Positions 37,940 to 46,452 of a stretch of DNA of 64,000 bases are shown here, piece by piece. Source of the DNA: Helcobacillus massiliensis (GTDB taxonomy: Bacteria > Actinomycetota > Actinomycetes > Actinomycetales > Dermabacteraceae); contig NZ_JACHWP010000001.1 in assembly GCF_014191425.1 (NCBI RefSeq), positions 248,001-312,000 of the forward strand, written 5' to 3'. The translations under genes and the position numbers were made by a program. Within the stretch, counting starts at the first letter, position 1; each line of letters starts with the position of its first letter. The notes beneath the pieces are model-generated. The model had not been told where the DNA came from. It saw nothing but the letters and a program-made list of their open reading frames with translations, and ran no database searches.

Positions 37940-38871
37940 GCCCCGCGGTCCTCGGCGCGGTCATCGGTGCAGCCTTCGGGGTGGGCAGCGTGCTCGTGCT
38001 CCTGCACAATCCGTGGACACGGCCGCGCGCGGTGCACCGTCGCATCGACCCGTACGTTCGCCGCAGTCAGCGCCGCGGAGGCTTCGCCGCCTACGAGCAC
38101 GCCCTGTCCTCCCACCCGTTCCTGCGCCGCAACATCCTGCCGCCGGTCCGGTCGGCGGCGCGGCTCACAGCCCGCTGGTTCGGTTCGGAGGAGGAGATCA
38201 CCCGTCGGCTCCGCCTGGCGGGCCGCGAGGACTCCGCCGACGCCTTCCGCGCCGAACAGGCACTGTGGGCGGTCGCCGCATTCACGGTGGCGCTGATCTC
38301 GGCGATCCTGCTCATCACCCTGCGTGACGCGGGTGCTGTCCCGATGCTGATCCTCGTGCTCGTGATGACCGTCCTCGGTGCCCTCGCCCGCGACAAATGG
38401 CTGTCCATGCAGATCCAGAGGCGATCCGAGCAGCTCGCCCGGGAGTTCCCCACGGTCGCGGACCTGCTCGCGCTCGCGGTCGCTGCCGGTGAGGGCACGG
38501 TCGCCGCTATGGAACGGGTCAGTCGAACAACGACCGGGCCGCTCGCGCACGAGCTCGGCCGGACCGTGGCGGATATCCGCGCCGGCGCGACAGTGGAGGA
38601 CGCGTTCCGACAGCTGGGGCGGCGCACCTCCTTGGAGACCATCACCCGGTTCACCGACGGCGTCACCGTTGCGATCGAACGCGGTACGCCGCTGGCGGAT
38701 GTGCTGCGCGCTCAGGCGCAGGACGCCCGCGACGCCGGACGCCGCGACCTGATGGAGACAGCGGGCAAGCGCGAGATCTGGATGCTGATTCCCGTTGTGT
38801 TCCTGCTGATGCCGATGGTCATCGTGTTCGCCATCTTCCCCGGCCTGTCCGTCCTTTCCATTTCCCTGTGA
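37936..38871 (+). CDS. TadC-like inner-membrane protein of the Tad machine
   Basis: 311 residues. T2SSF domain in the C-terminal half (EFPTVADLLALAVAAGEGTVAAMERVSRTT, IRAGATVEDAFRQLGRRTSLETITRFTDGVTVAIERGTPLADVLRAQAQDAR), with helices near the start, in the middle and at the end (IWMLIPVVFLLMPMVIVFAIFPGL). ATG start within the TadB stop (ATGA). Confidence 0.9.
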   Translation: MSPAVLGAVIGAAFGVGSVLVLLHNPWTRPRAVHRRIDPYVRRSQRRGGFAAYEHALSSHPFLRRNILPPVRSAARLTARWFGSEEEITRRLRLAGREDSADAFRAEQALWAVAAFTVALISAILLITLRDAGAVPMLILVLVMTVLGALARDKWLSMQIQRRSEQLAREFPTVADLLALAVAAGEGTVAAMERVSRTTTGPLAHELGRTVADIRAGATVEDAFRQLGRRTSLETITRFTDGVTVAIERGTPLADVLRAQAQDARDAGRRDLMETAGKREIWMLIPVVFLLMPMVIVFAIFPGLSVLSISL

Positions 38872-38926
38872 CCTGAACCGGTCCCCTCCGTCCTCAATCA
38901 CTCAAACGAACTAAGGAGTCAATCCC

Positions 38927-39142
38927 ATGAAGGACACCCGCATCACTGCTCAGACCCGCCGACCGGAGCGTCTGCGGCGCCTCGCCGGTCGCGTCGCAGA
39001 AGCGCTGCGCAGCGACCGTGGTGACGTGCCCGGCTGGGTCCTCATCACTCTTATGACCGCAGGCATTGTTGTTGCCCTATGGGCAGTTGCGAGTGACGCC
39101 CTGATCGGGCTGTTCAACCAGGCGATCGCCCAGTTCGGCTGA
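38927..39142 (+). CDS. Flp-type pilin
   Basis: 71 residues with an AAGGAG site. A basic leader of about 31 residues precedes RGDVPGWVLITLMTAGIVVALWAVASDALIGLFNQAIAQFG: a single hydrophobic helix with a Gly-Asp/Glu-like cleavage context before it, matching actinobacterial Flp pilins. No prepilin peptidase gene is visible in the window. It should be the major pilus subunit. Confidence 0.75.
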   Translation: MKDTRITAQTRRPERLRRLAGRVAEALRSDRGDVPGWVLITLMTAGIVVALWAVASDALIGLFNQAIAQFG

Positions 39143-39147
39143 TCCTC

Positions 39148-39573
39148 ATGCCCCGCCCTCTGCTGCGACCGCTGCCACGGTTCTCTGCGCGGCTGCCCTC
39201 CCGCCTGCGGGAGGAGCGCGGCAGCATCATCGCCGAGTTTCCGCTGGTGATGGTGCTGGTCGTGGGCCTGGCCCTGACGCTGACGCAGCTGGCCCTGTTC
39301 GTCTACGTCCGCAATGGTCTGATCGATGCAGCGGTCCAGGGCGCCCACCACGCAAGCCTGTACGGCAACGGCGTGGAGGACGGCACGAACCGCACCTATG
39401 CGATCGCTGATCGACGCTTCCATTCCCTGGTCGACCCCGAAGTCAGCGCTGACCGCACGGCCGATGGGATGATCACGGTTCGGGTCCGGGCGGACCTGCC
39501 GCTCGTGGGCTTCATCGGGCCGCGCGGGGGACTGGTCGTGGAGGGTCACGCGGTGGACGAGGACTCGCTGTGA
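39148..39573 (+). CDS. TadE-like minor pilin
   Basis: 141 residues. After a basic leader, EERGSIIAEFPLVMVLVVGLALTLTQLALFVYVRN is the TadE N-terminal helix with the conserved Glu after the cleavage region. The remainder is a small beta-rich exported domain (MITVRVRADLPLVGFIGPRGGLVVEGHA). It starts 5 nt after the Flp gene and overlaps the next one (GTGA). Confidence 0.8.
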   Translation: MPRPLLRPLPRFSARLPSRLREERGSIIAEFPLVMVLVVGLALTLTQLALFVYVRNGLIDAAVQGAHHASLYGNGVEDGTNRTYAIADRRFHSLVDPEVSADRTADGMITVRVRADLPLVGFIGPRGGLVVEGHAVDEDSL

Positions 39574-40037
39574 AGCGGGCGGTGCGCGCGGCAGCGCCCA
39601 TCGGCCGACGACTGCGCAGCGAGCGAGGATCTGCAGCCGTTGAGTTCATCGGTACGGCCGTCATTCTCCTGATCCCGCTGGCCTATCTGATCCTGTGGCT
39701 CGGGGCGATGCAGAACGCATCGTTCGCGGCCACAAGCACGGCGGTCCACACCACCCGGTCCATCACCGGGCACGAAGATCCTGAAGCTGCAGATCGCGCA
39801 GTGGCGCTGATCGTTCAGTCGGCCCGTGAGGACTACGGGGTCGAGCTCACGCGGGATGCCGTCTCGGTCGACTGTTCGTCCCCGCGGTGCTCCGCCCCGG
39901 GAACGACCGTGACCACGCGGGTTGAGATCCCCGTACCGTTGCCCGGACTCGGTCACCTCGGACTGAACGGCGGGCCGGTCACGGTCTCCGCTGAGCATTC
40001 CCTCGTTGTCGATGAGCACAGGGAGGACCGCGGATGA
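39570..40037 (+). CDS. TadE-like pilus assembly protein
   Basis: 155 residues, GTG start in the preceding stop. The helix SERGSAAVEFIGTAVILLIPLAYLILWLGAMQNASFAA is a pseudopilin-type N-terminus. The external domain has two cysteines (CSSPRC), which may form a disulfide. Overlaps the next gene by 4 nt. Confidence 0.75.
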   Translation: MKRAVRAAAPIGRRLRSERGSAAVEFIGTAVILLIPLAYLILWLGAMQNASFAATSTAVHTTRSITGHEDPEAADRAVALIVQSAREDYGVELTRDAVSVDCSSPRCSAPGTTVTTRVEIPVPLPGLGHLGLNGGPVTVSAEHSLVVDEHREDRG

Positions 40038-40552
40038 CCCGGCCCAGTCGGATGATCCGGCCCCGCTGGACGTCACGAACACGTCTGGTCGCCGCGCTCC
40101 GGGAAGAACGGGGGAATACGTCGGTCCTCACGATCGGGGTGATGGTCATCGTCCTGATGGTCATTGCGTTCGGTGCCGCGATCACAGGCGTGGAGCTGGA
40201 CCGCAATCGGGTGCAGGCCATGGCTGACGGTGCTGCGCTGTCGGCGGCCGCGGCTGTGGATGAGGATGCGGTGGAGGCATTCAACGCGGGCTATCGCGCT
40301 CCGGGGCAGACCAGGTCGAAGCTGATCTCGCAGGACAGTGCGGAGCAGGCCGTGGAGGACTACTTGGCGTCCTATCCGGCCGGTGGCGGGAGTCTCGGCA
40401 GAGTCGAGGTGGAGTCGGTTGAGGTGCATCCCAGCGGTGACGTCACGGTGCGTATGGTCGCCGAGACCTACCCGCCGCTGGTGGGGTGGATCTCGCGCGG
40501 CCTCGATGCGCCGGTGACTCTGCGCGTGGAGTCCGAAGCGCATTCGTTCTGA
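40034..40552 (+). CDS. TadG-like pilus assembly protein (Rv3654c/helicase-secretion neighbourhood type)
   Basis: 172 residues. REERGNTSVLTIGVMVIVLMVIAFGAAITGVELDRNRVQAMADGAALSAAAAV is the TadG/Flp-family N-terminal helix followed by the ADGAALSAA motif. The remaining domain has no von Willebrand module, so it is a short form. Last gene of the Tad operon. Confidence 0.8.
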   Translation: MTRPSRMIRPRWTSRTRLVAALREERGNTSVLTIGVMVIVLMVIAFGAAITGVELDRNRVQAMADGAALSAAAAVDEDAVEAFNAGYRAPGQTRSKLISQDSAEQAVEDYLASYPAGGGSLGRVEVESVEVHPSGDVTVRMVAETYPPLVGWISRGLDAPVTLRVESEAHSF

Positions 40553-40643
40553 CCTGGTCGCCCTGCCGCGGTGTTGGCTGACCGGGTGGGGGAGTGCGTC
40601 CAGACTCACCGTCCCCTTCGCTGACCGATGGGACTGCCTGATC

Positions 40644-40659
40644 TAGGATGGAAATCGTG
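40644..40659 (+). promoter_or_regulatory. Leaderless promoter of prfB
   Basis: TAGGAT (40644-40649), 7 nt, GTG at 40657. The in-frame ATG at 40648 overlaps the -10 box and cannot be on that transcript. Confidence 0.55.
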
Positions 40660-41769
40660 AGTGTTGACTTTTCTGCCGAAATCCCTGCCCTGCGCGCCAC
40701 GCTGACCTCGATCGAGAAGGTCACCGATATGGACGCGCTGAAGAAGCGGATCGCGGTCCTCGAGGAGCAGGCCGCAGCGCCTGACCTGTGGGATGACCCC
40801 GAGTCCGCCCAGAAGGTGACGTCGCAGATGTCGCACGCGCAGGCCGAGTTCCGCCGCATCAACGACCTCGAGTCCCGCATCGACGACCTCGAGATCATGG
40901 TGGAGCTCGCCGAGGAGGAGAACGACTCGGACGCACGCCACGAGGCGGAGAAGGAGCTCGCCTCCATCCGCAAGACCCTTGAAGAGCTCGAAGTGCGCAC
41001 CCTCCTCTCCGGTGAGTACGACGAGCGCTCCGCCGTCATCACCATCCGCGCCGGCGCCGGTGGTGTGGACGCCGCTGACTTCGCGGAGATCCTCATGCGC
41101 ATGTACCTGCGCTGGGCAGAGCACCGCGGCTACCCCACCAAGGTGATGGACACGTCCTACGCCGAAGAGGCAGGGCTGAAGTCCGTGACCTTCGAAGTTG
41201 ACGCCCCGTACGCCTACGGCACCCTGTCGGTGGAGGGCGGCACGCACCGCCTGGTGCGCATCTCTCCGTTCGACAACCAGGGCCGCCGCCAGACCTCCTT
41301 CGCCGCGGTCGAGGTGATCCCGCTGATCGAGTCCACCGACTCCATCGAGATCCCCGAGAACGAGCTGAAGGTGGACGTGTTCCGCTCCTCCGGACCCGGT
41401 GGGCAGAGCGTCAACACCACGGACTCCGCAGTCCGCATGACGCACATCCCCACCGGCATCGTGGTGTCGATGCAGGATGAGAAGTCGCAGATCCAGAACC
41501 GTGCGGCCGCCCTGCGCGTCATGCAGTCGCGTCTGCTGCTGGTGAAGAAGCAGGAGGAGGACGCCAAGCGCAAGGAGCTCGCCGGCGATGTGAAGGCGAG
41601 CTGGGGCGACCAGATGCGCTCCTACGTGCTGAACCCGTACCAGATGGTGAAGGACCTGCGCACCGAGTACTCCGAGGGCAACCCGCAGTCAGTGTTCGAC
41701 GGCGAGATCGACGGCTTCCTCGAAGCCGGCATCCGCTGGCGAGTCGGCCAGGGCACCAGCGAGGACTGA
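40657..41769 (+). CDS. prfB: Peptide chain release factor 2
   Basis: 370 residues beginning [20 protein letters not shown]. It ends translation at UGA and [17 protein letters not shown] holds the SPF codon-recognition motif and [18 protein letters not shown] the GGQ hydrolysis motif. The whole gene is one frame: there is no internal UGA autoregulatory frameshift, as is usual in this phylum. The prfB-ftsE-ftsX order is conserved. Confidence 0.97.
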   Translation: MSVDFSAEIPALRATLTSIEKVTDMDALKKRIAVLEEQAAAPDLWDDPESAQKVTSQMSHAQAEFRRINDLESRIDDLEIMVELAEEENDSDARHEAEKELASIRKTLEELEVRTLLSGEYDERSAVITIRAGAGGVDAADFAEILMRMYLRWAEHRGYPTKVMDTSYAEEAGLKSVTFEVDAPYAYGTLSVEGGTHRLVRISPFDNQGRRQTSFAAVEVIPLIESTDSIEIPENELKVDVFRSSGPGGQSVNTTDSAVRMTHIPTGIVVSMQDEKSQIQNRAAALRVMQSRLLLVKKQEEDAKRKELAGDVKASWGDQMRSYVLNPYQMVKDLRTEYSEGNPQSVFDGEIDGFLEAGIRWRVGQGTSED

Positions 41770-41836
41770 CCGGGCCCAGCCCCGGTGGACCCGTGACCCG
41801 ACCCACTGACACCTCCGCAGCGACAGAAGGACACGC

Positions 41837-42976
41837 GTGATCCGCTTCGACGACGTCACCAAGGCGTACCAGAGAACCGCAGAGCCCGCGCTCGATCGAC
41901 TCACCATCGAGTTCGAGCGCGGCGAGTTCGCATTCCTGGTGGGCGCCTCCGGCTCCGGCAAGTCCACCATGATGCGCCTCATCCTGAAGGAGACGACCCC
42001 GTCCTCCGGCAGCATCTTCGTGGCCGGCAAGGACCTGTCGAGGATCCCGTCGTGGAAGGTGCCGAAGCTGCGCCGCGACATCGGCATGGTGTTCCAGGAC
42101 TTTCGCCTGCTGCCCACGAAGACCGCGTACCAGAACATCGAGTTCGCGCTGCACGTGATCGGCACGCCCCGCTCCGCGTCCCGCCGTCTCGTGCCGGAGA
42201 TGCTGGAGATGGTGGGCCTGGAGGACAAGGGCCACCGCATGCCGCATGAGCTCTCCGGTGGTGAGCAGCAGCGCGTCGCCATCGCCCGCGCCTACGTGAA
42301 CCGCCCCCGCATCCTGCTGGCCGATGAGCCCACCGGCAACCTCGACCCGCAGACCGCCGAAGGCATCATGGAGCTGCTCACCGAGATCAACGACAACGGC
42401 ACCACCGTGCTGATGGCCACGCACGACCGCTCCGCGGTGGACCGCATGAAGCGCCGCGTGGTGGAGCTCGTCGGGGGAGTCGTGGTCCGCGATGAGGTCG
42501 GCGGCGGCTACACCTCGAGCATGCCGCTCAACGAGCTCGGCGAACCCGTCGGCACGCAGGCAGACCGTGACCGCGCCGCCACCGCGGCCGCTCGCGAAAC
42601 CGCCGCACGGGAAGCCCTCGGCCGCGACGCCGACCAGGACACCCCCACCGAGAGCATGTCCGAGCCCGCCCGCACCGCAGGTTCCGGCGCGGCGGAGGAG
42701 GCCGACGGGTCCCGCCCCGTCACCCAGACCCGCGCCGACGAGTCGGGGCACCCGGACGATCCGTTGCTGACCCGCGATGAGGACGACGCGCCCGTCGGCC
42801 CCGATCTGCGCGACGGCGGGCCGACGGGATCCACAGCAGCGCCCGCCCCCAACCTCGAGGACTACTTCCCCGAGGAGGAGAAGATCGGCGACGTCGACAC
42901 CGCGTTCGATGACGACGGCTACGGCGAAGCCGGCTTCGACGAGCCCGTCCACAGCAGCGAGGAGGGCGCCCGATGA
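41837..42976 (+). CDS. ftsE: Cell-division ATP-binding protein FtsE with a long acidic C-terminal tail
   Basis: 379 residues; the usual FtsE is about 229. Walker A GASGSGKST, Q-loop MVFQDFRLLP, signature ELSGGEQQRVAIARA and Walker B ILLADEPTGNLD lie in the first 215 residues. The remaining 165 are Asp/Glu/Ala/Thr-rich and disordered. FtsE with FtsX activates peptidoglycan hydrolases during division. GTG start with AGAAGGA. Overlaps ftsX by 4 nt. Confidence 0.96.
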   Translation: MIRFDDVTKAYQRTAEPALDRLTIEFERGEFAFLVGASGSGKSTMMRLILKETTPSSGSIFVAGKDLSRIPSWKVPKLRRDIGMVFQDFRLLPTKTAYQNIEFALHVIGTPRSASRRLVPEMLEMVGLEDKGHRMPHELSGGEQQRVAIARAYVNRPRILLADEPTGNLDPQTAEGIMELLTEINDNGTTVLMATHDRSAVDRMKRRVVELVGGVVVRDEVGGGYTSSMPLNELGEPVGTQADRDRAATAAARETAAREALGRDADQDTPTESMSEPARTAGSGAAEEADGSRPVTQTRADESGHPDDPLLTRDEDDAPVGPDLRDGGPTGSTAAPAPNLEDYFPEEEKIGDVDTAFDDDGYGEAGFDEPVHSSEEGAR

Positions 42977-43890
42977 GAGCACGCTACGTCCTCTCCGAGA
43001 GCTTCATCGGACTGTGGCGGAACATCGCAATGGTCATCTCCGTGATCATCGTGACCGCCGTGTCCCTGTCCTTCGTGGGCGCCGGCATCGCCATGCAGAA
43101 GCAGATCATGGAGATGCGCCAGACCCTGGTGCAGAACTCCCAGATCACCATCTACATGTGCTCCCCGCACTCCACCACCGCCTCCTGCTCCGGCGGCGCC
43201 GCCACCGACGCGCAGCTGAAGGAGACCCGTGACGCCCTCAGCGGCGACGTCCTCTCCCCGTACATCGCCAGCGTGAAGGAGCGCAGCCCCAAGGAAGCGC
43301 TCGCGATCTACCAGGAGCAGTTCAGCGGTGAAGCGTTCGCGCAGGACTTCACCGAGAAGGACATGCCGGTGAGCTTCCACATCACCCTGAAGGACTCCCA
43401 GCGCTCCCAGGCGGTCGTGGACTTCTTCCAGGGCAGGACCGGCGTGGACGAAGTGTCCGACCTCCTCGCGGTGTACGAACCGTTCATCAACGCCCTCAAC
43501 CAGTCCACCCTGCTCGCGGTCGGCCTGGCGGTCATCATGCTGATCGCCGCCGTGCTGCTGATCGCCACCACGATCCGCATGTCCGTGGTGAACCGTCGCC
43601 GCGAGATCGCAATCATGCGCCTGGTGGGTGCCTCCAACCTGTTCATCCGCCTGCCGTTCCTGCTCGAGGGCGCGGTCGCCGCCATCATCGGCGGCATCCT
43701 CGCCAGCGGCATCCTTGCGCTCGGCTTCAACTTCCTGGTCGACGGGTGGCTGCGCTCCACCCTCGGCGACTCCATCGTGCAGATCGGCAGCGGCGACATC
43801 ATCTGGATCGCGCCCATCCTGATCCTGCTCGGCGCACTCATGGCCATCGGGTCCTCCGTGGTCTCGCTCAACCGCTACCTGAAGGTGTGA
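42973..43890 (+). CDS. ftsX: Cell-division protein FtsX
   Basis: 305 residues with four membrane helices: one near the N-terminus (MVISVIIVTAVSLSFVGAGIA), three at the C-terminus (LLAVGLAVIMLIAAVLLIATTIR and following). The large first extracellular loop (about 45-170), with two cysteines (CSPHSTTASC), is the part that contacts hydrolases. RRREIAIMRLVGASNLFIRLPFLLEG is the FtsX signature. The EnvC-like M23 gene follows after 4 nt. Confidence 0.95.
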   Translation: MRARYVLSESFIGLWRNIAMVISVIIVTAVSLSFVGAGIAMQKQIMEMRQTLVQNSQITIYMCSPHSTTASCSGGAATDAQLKETRDALSGDVLSPYIASVKERSPKEALAIYQEQFSGEAFAQDFTEKDMPVSFHITLKDSQRSQAVVDFFQGRTGVDEVSDLLAVYEPFINALNQSTLLAVGLAVIMLIAAVLLIATTIRMSVVNRRREIAIMRLVGASNLFIRLPFLLEGAVAAIIGGILASGILALGFNFLVDGWLRSTLGDSIVQIGSGDIIWIAPILILLGALMAIGSSVVSLNRYLKV

Positions 43891-43894
43891 TCGC

Positions 43895-45244
43895 ATGACC
43901 GGTCTGCCGTCCCGTCGAACCCTGCTCCGCTCCGTCACCGGTTCCGCCCTCGTGTGCGGACTGGGCACGGTGCTGCTGTCCACCTCGCCCGTCTCCTACG
44001 CCGACAACGGCAAGAAGGACAAGCAGCGGGAGAAGGAGAGCGTCGACTCCGAACTCGCCCGCATGCGCCAAGACCTCGACGGCGTGGATCAGCAGCTCGC
44101 CGACACCTATCTCGAACTCGCGCAGACGGAGCTGCAGATCCCCGAGGCGCAGTCCCGCCTGGACGACGCCCGGACCGCCCTCGCGCAGGCGCAGAAGGAG
44201 GACGACGCGCTCGCCTCGCGCCTCGCCGCCGCGCAGAAGGAGGAGAAGGAGCTGCAGAAGAAGGTCGCCTCCGGCAAGGAGGAGATCGCCGCCGGAGACG
44301 CCGAAATGGCCGAACTGTCCCTGGACGCCTACAAGGGCTCGGGGATGCCGAGCGCCGCGTCCGTGTTCGTGGGCTCCGGTGATCCGCAGAACACCGTCGA
44401 CCGTTCCATGAACTACAAGCTGACCCTGCAGTCGCAGGGCCGCGAACTGGTCGGCAAGCGCACCGACCAGGCCCAGAACGTCAATGCCGCTGACCGCCTC
44501 AGTGCTGTCCGCACCGAGATCGCGGATCTGAAGAAGAAGTCCGCCGCCGCGGTCAAGGCGCGCAAGAAGGCGGAGTCCGATGCCGCCAGCGCCAAGAAGG
44601 GACTGGACGAGCTCTACTCCCAGCAGAAGAAGCAGAAGCAGACTCTGGAGACGGAGAAGACCCGCTTCAAGAAGCGCGAGCGGGAGCTGAACAAGCAGTC
44701 CGCGCAGCTGAATGCGGAGCTGGAGCGCCTGGAGAAGAAGGAGCGTGAGGAGCAGCTCGCCGCTGCTCGCCGTGAGGCTTCGCGCCGCCGCGGCGCGGGG
44801 GAGAAGGACACCCTGTCCTCCACCTACACGGACACCGTCACCACCAGCGGACAGTTCATGAAGCCGTCCGACGGCGTCATGACCTCGAAGTTCGGCTACC
44901 GCGTCCACCCGATCTTCCACACCCGCAAGCTGCACGCCGGCCAGGACTGGGGCCTCCCGAGCGGCAGCCCCGTGCGCGCCATGGCCGACGGCAAGGTGCT
45001 GCGCACCGGCTTCAGCGGCGGTGGCGGCAACGTGCTGGAGATCAGCCACGGCCTGTACAACGGGCAGCTGCTCGTGACTCGCTACCTGCACTTGTCAGCC
45101 TTCCGCGTCTCCCCAGGACAGACTGTCAAGAAGGGCCAGCTGGTGGCGCTGTCCGGCAACACCGGCAACTCCACCGGCCCGCACCTGCACTTCGAAACCC
45201 GTCTCGACGGCACCCCCGTGGACCCCCTCAGGTTCATCGGCTGA
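43895..45244 (+). CDS. EnvC-like M23 (LytM) peptidase, secreted
   Basis: 449 residues. The N-terminus has a twin-arginine-like signal (SRRTLLRSVTGSALVCGLGTVLLSTSPVSYA). A long coiled coil spans about residues 45-300. The C-terminal M23 domain begins MTSKFGYRVHPIFHTRKLHAGQDWG (zinc ligands H and D) and ends GPHLHFETRLDGTPVDP (HxH). All zinc ligands are intact, unlike E. coli EnvC. Location just after ftsEX suggests control by FtsX at the septum. Confidence 0.93.
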   Translation: MTGLPSRRTLLRSVTGSALVCGLGTVLLSTSPVSYADNGKKDKQREKESVDSELARMRQDLDGVDQQLADTYLELAQTELQIPEAQSRLDDARTALAQAQKEDDALASRLAAAQKEEKELQKKVASGKEEIAAGDAEMAELSLDAYKGSGMPSAASVFVGSGDPQNTVDRSMNYKLTLQSQGRELVGKRTDQAQNVNAADRLSAVRTEIADLKKKSAAAVKARKKAESDAASAKKGLDELYSQQKKQKQTLETEKTRFKKRERELNKQSAQLNAELERLEKKEREEQLAAARREASRRRGAGEKDTLSSTYTDTVTTSGQFMKPSDGVMTSKFGYRVHPIFHTRKLHAGQDWGLPSGSPVRAMADGKVLRTGFSGGGGNVLEISHGLYNGQLLVTRYLHLSAFRVSPGQTVKKGQLVALSGNTGNSTGPHLHFETRLDGTPVDPLRFIG

Positions 45245-45331
45245 TCCCGTCGGCTGCGCCGCCGGCACGCAGGCTGGGTTGAGCCGGACGCGAAAATCCT
45301 TCGCACCACCGCTGCGGTGCGTGCAACAATG

Positions 45332-45356
45332 TGGGGCCCGCATCCGTCGGGCCCCA
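45332..45356 (+). terminator. Strong stem-loop between the M23 gene and smpB
   Basis: Perfect 9-bp stem TGGGGCCCG / CGGGCCCCA with a 7-nt loop, ending 25 nt before the smpB start. A possible -10 box (AACAAT, 45325-45330) just upstream would place it in the smpB leader, so it is either a terminator for the M23 gene or a leader structure. Confidence 0.5.
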
Positions 45357-45380
45357 TCGTTTCGAACAGGAGTGAGCATC

Positions 45381-45899
45381 GTGAGCACGAAGGCCTCGAA
45401 GTCCGGCAAGCGCCCTGGAGGCGACGCCCCCGAGCGCAAGAAGGTGCTGATCTCCTCCAACAAGCGGGCCCTGCACGACTACCACATCGATGCGACGTGG
45501 GAAGCGGGCATCGTCCTGACCGGCACCGAAGTGAAGTCCCTGCGCGACCGCGGAGCCTCCCTGGTCGACGGGTTCTGCTACATCGATGGCGGCGAGATGT
45601 GGATGGAGCACGTCCACATCGCCCCGTACGTGAAGGGCACGTGGACCAACCACGCAGCGCGCCGCAAGCGCAAACTGCTCATGCACAAGTCGGAGATCCT
45701 CAAGCTCATGGGCAAGACCCGCGAGAAGGGGCACACGATCGTTCCCCTGGAGCTGTACTTCCTCGGCTCGCACGCCAAGGTGAAGGTGGCGCTGGCGCGC
45801 GGCAAGAAGGAATGGGACAAGCGGCAGACCCTGCGGGAGAAGCAGGACAACCGCGAAGCGCAGCGCGCGATGCGTCATCGGGAGAAGCTCGGCGGCTGA
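45381..45899 (+). CDS. smpB: tmRNA-binding protein SmpB
   Basis: 172 residues from GTG with AGGAG 8 nt upstream. SmpB brings tmRNA to stalled ribosomes. Core: ALHDYHIDATWEAGIVLTGTEVKSLRDRGASLVDGF, YVKGTWTNHAARRKRKLLMHKSEI and GHTIVPLELYFLGSHAKVKVALARGKKEWDKR, then the charged C-terminal tail that reads the empty mRNA channel. Next to ssrA, as expected. Confidence 0.97.
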   Translation: MSTKASKSGKRPGGDAPERKKVLISSNKRALHDYHIDATWEAGIVLTGTEVKSLRDRGASLVDGFCYIDGGEMWMEHVHIAPYVKGTWTNHAARRKRKLLMHKSEILKLMGKTREKGHTIVPLELYFLGSHAKVKVALARGKKEWDKRQTLREKQDNREAQRAMRHREKLGG

Positions 45900-46037
45900 G
45901 ATATCGGCGCTGCCGCCACCGGAAACCGCGGCGGGAGGCCGACGGGCGCCGCAGTTCGCCTGTGGCGAATAATGCCTGGCCGGTCCTCCCGGCTGGTGGT
46001 AGGCTGGTTCTCCACGGACGAGGAGTCCGCGGCTTGT

Positions 46038-46067
46038 TTGACAAGTTCATAGGGTGTGCGATCCATA
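46038..46067 (+). promoter_or_regulatory. Promoter of ssrA
   Basis: TTGACA (46038-46043), an 18-nt spacer and TCCATA (46062-46067). Transcription would start about 8-10 nt before the mature tmRNA 5' end, which fits RNase P processing. Confidence 0.55.
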
Positions 46068-46082
46068 CCGCATTCCTTGCAC

Positions 46083-46452
46083 GGGGCCGATCGGTTTCGA
46101 CGGTAGATGTCCAGCGAGGGGAAGCGGGCCGAGGAGCCACAGTCATCTCGTTAACGATCTGTGGAAACCAATAAGTGCCGAACCTAAGCGCACTGACTTC
46201 GCTCTCGCTGCCTGATCAGCGAGTAGCAGTCTGGACCGTCAGGAGCTGCTCGCGACCTGGCCTGTCCATCATTGAGCGAGCCACTGCTTCCCGTGCTTGT
46301 CATCGGCACGGGGTGAACACTTCAGAATGACTGAGTTCGTCGGCGACATGTCTGTGTGAGCGCCGGAACTGAGAAAACGCCTTTCGCAGACTGCGCCCGG
46401 AGAAGCCCTGGCTTCGCACTATCGGACGCGGGTTCGATTCCCGCCGGCTCCA
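46083..46452 (+). ncRNA. ssrA: Transfer-messenger RNA (tmRNA)
   Basis: The 5' end GGGGCCGATCGGTTTCGACGG and the 3' end GGTTCGATTCCCGCCGGCTCC-A are the conserved tmRNA ends; GGGGCCG pairs fully with CGGCTCC to form the acceptor stem. The tag frame at 46177-46215 encodes AEPKRTDFALAA followed by TGA, a typical actinobacterial tag ending in ALAA. The 3' CCA is not encoded. The island begins directly after this gene; the integration rebuilt or kept a complete 3' end. Confidence 0.95.

Noticed and set aside
40657-41769. Programmed frameshift in prfB
   Set aside because: The gene is one uninterrupted frame with no internal UGA and anti-Shine-Dalgarno-like stimulator.
46083-46452. Disruption of tmRNA by the island
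   Set aside because: The acceptor stem pairs completely and the T-arm is intact, so the insertion preserved a functional 3' end.
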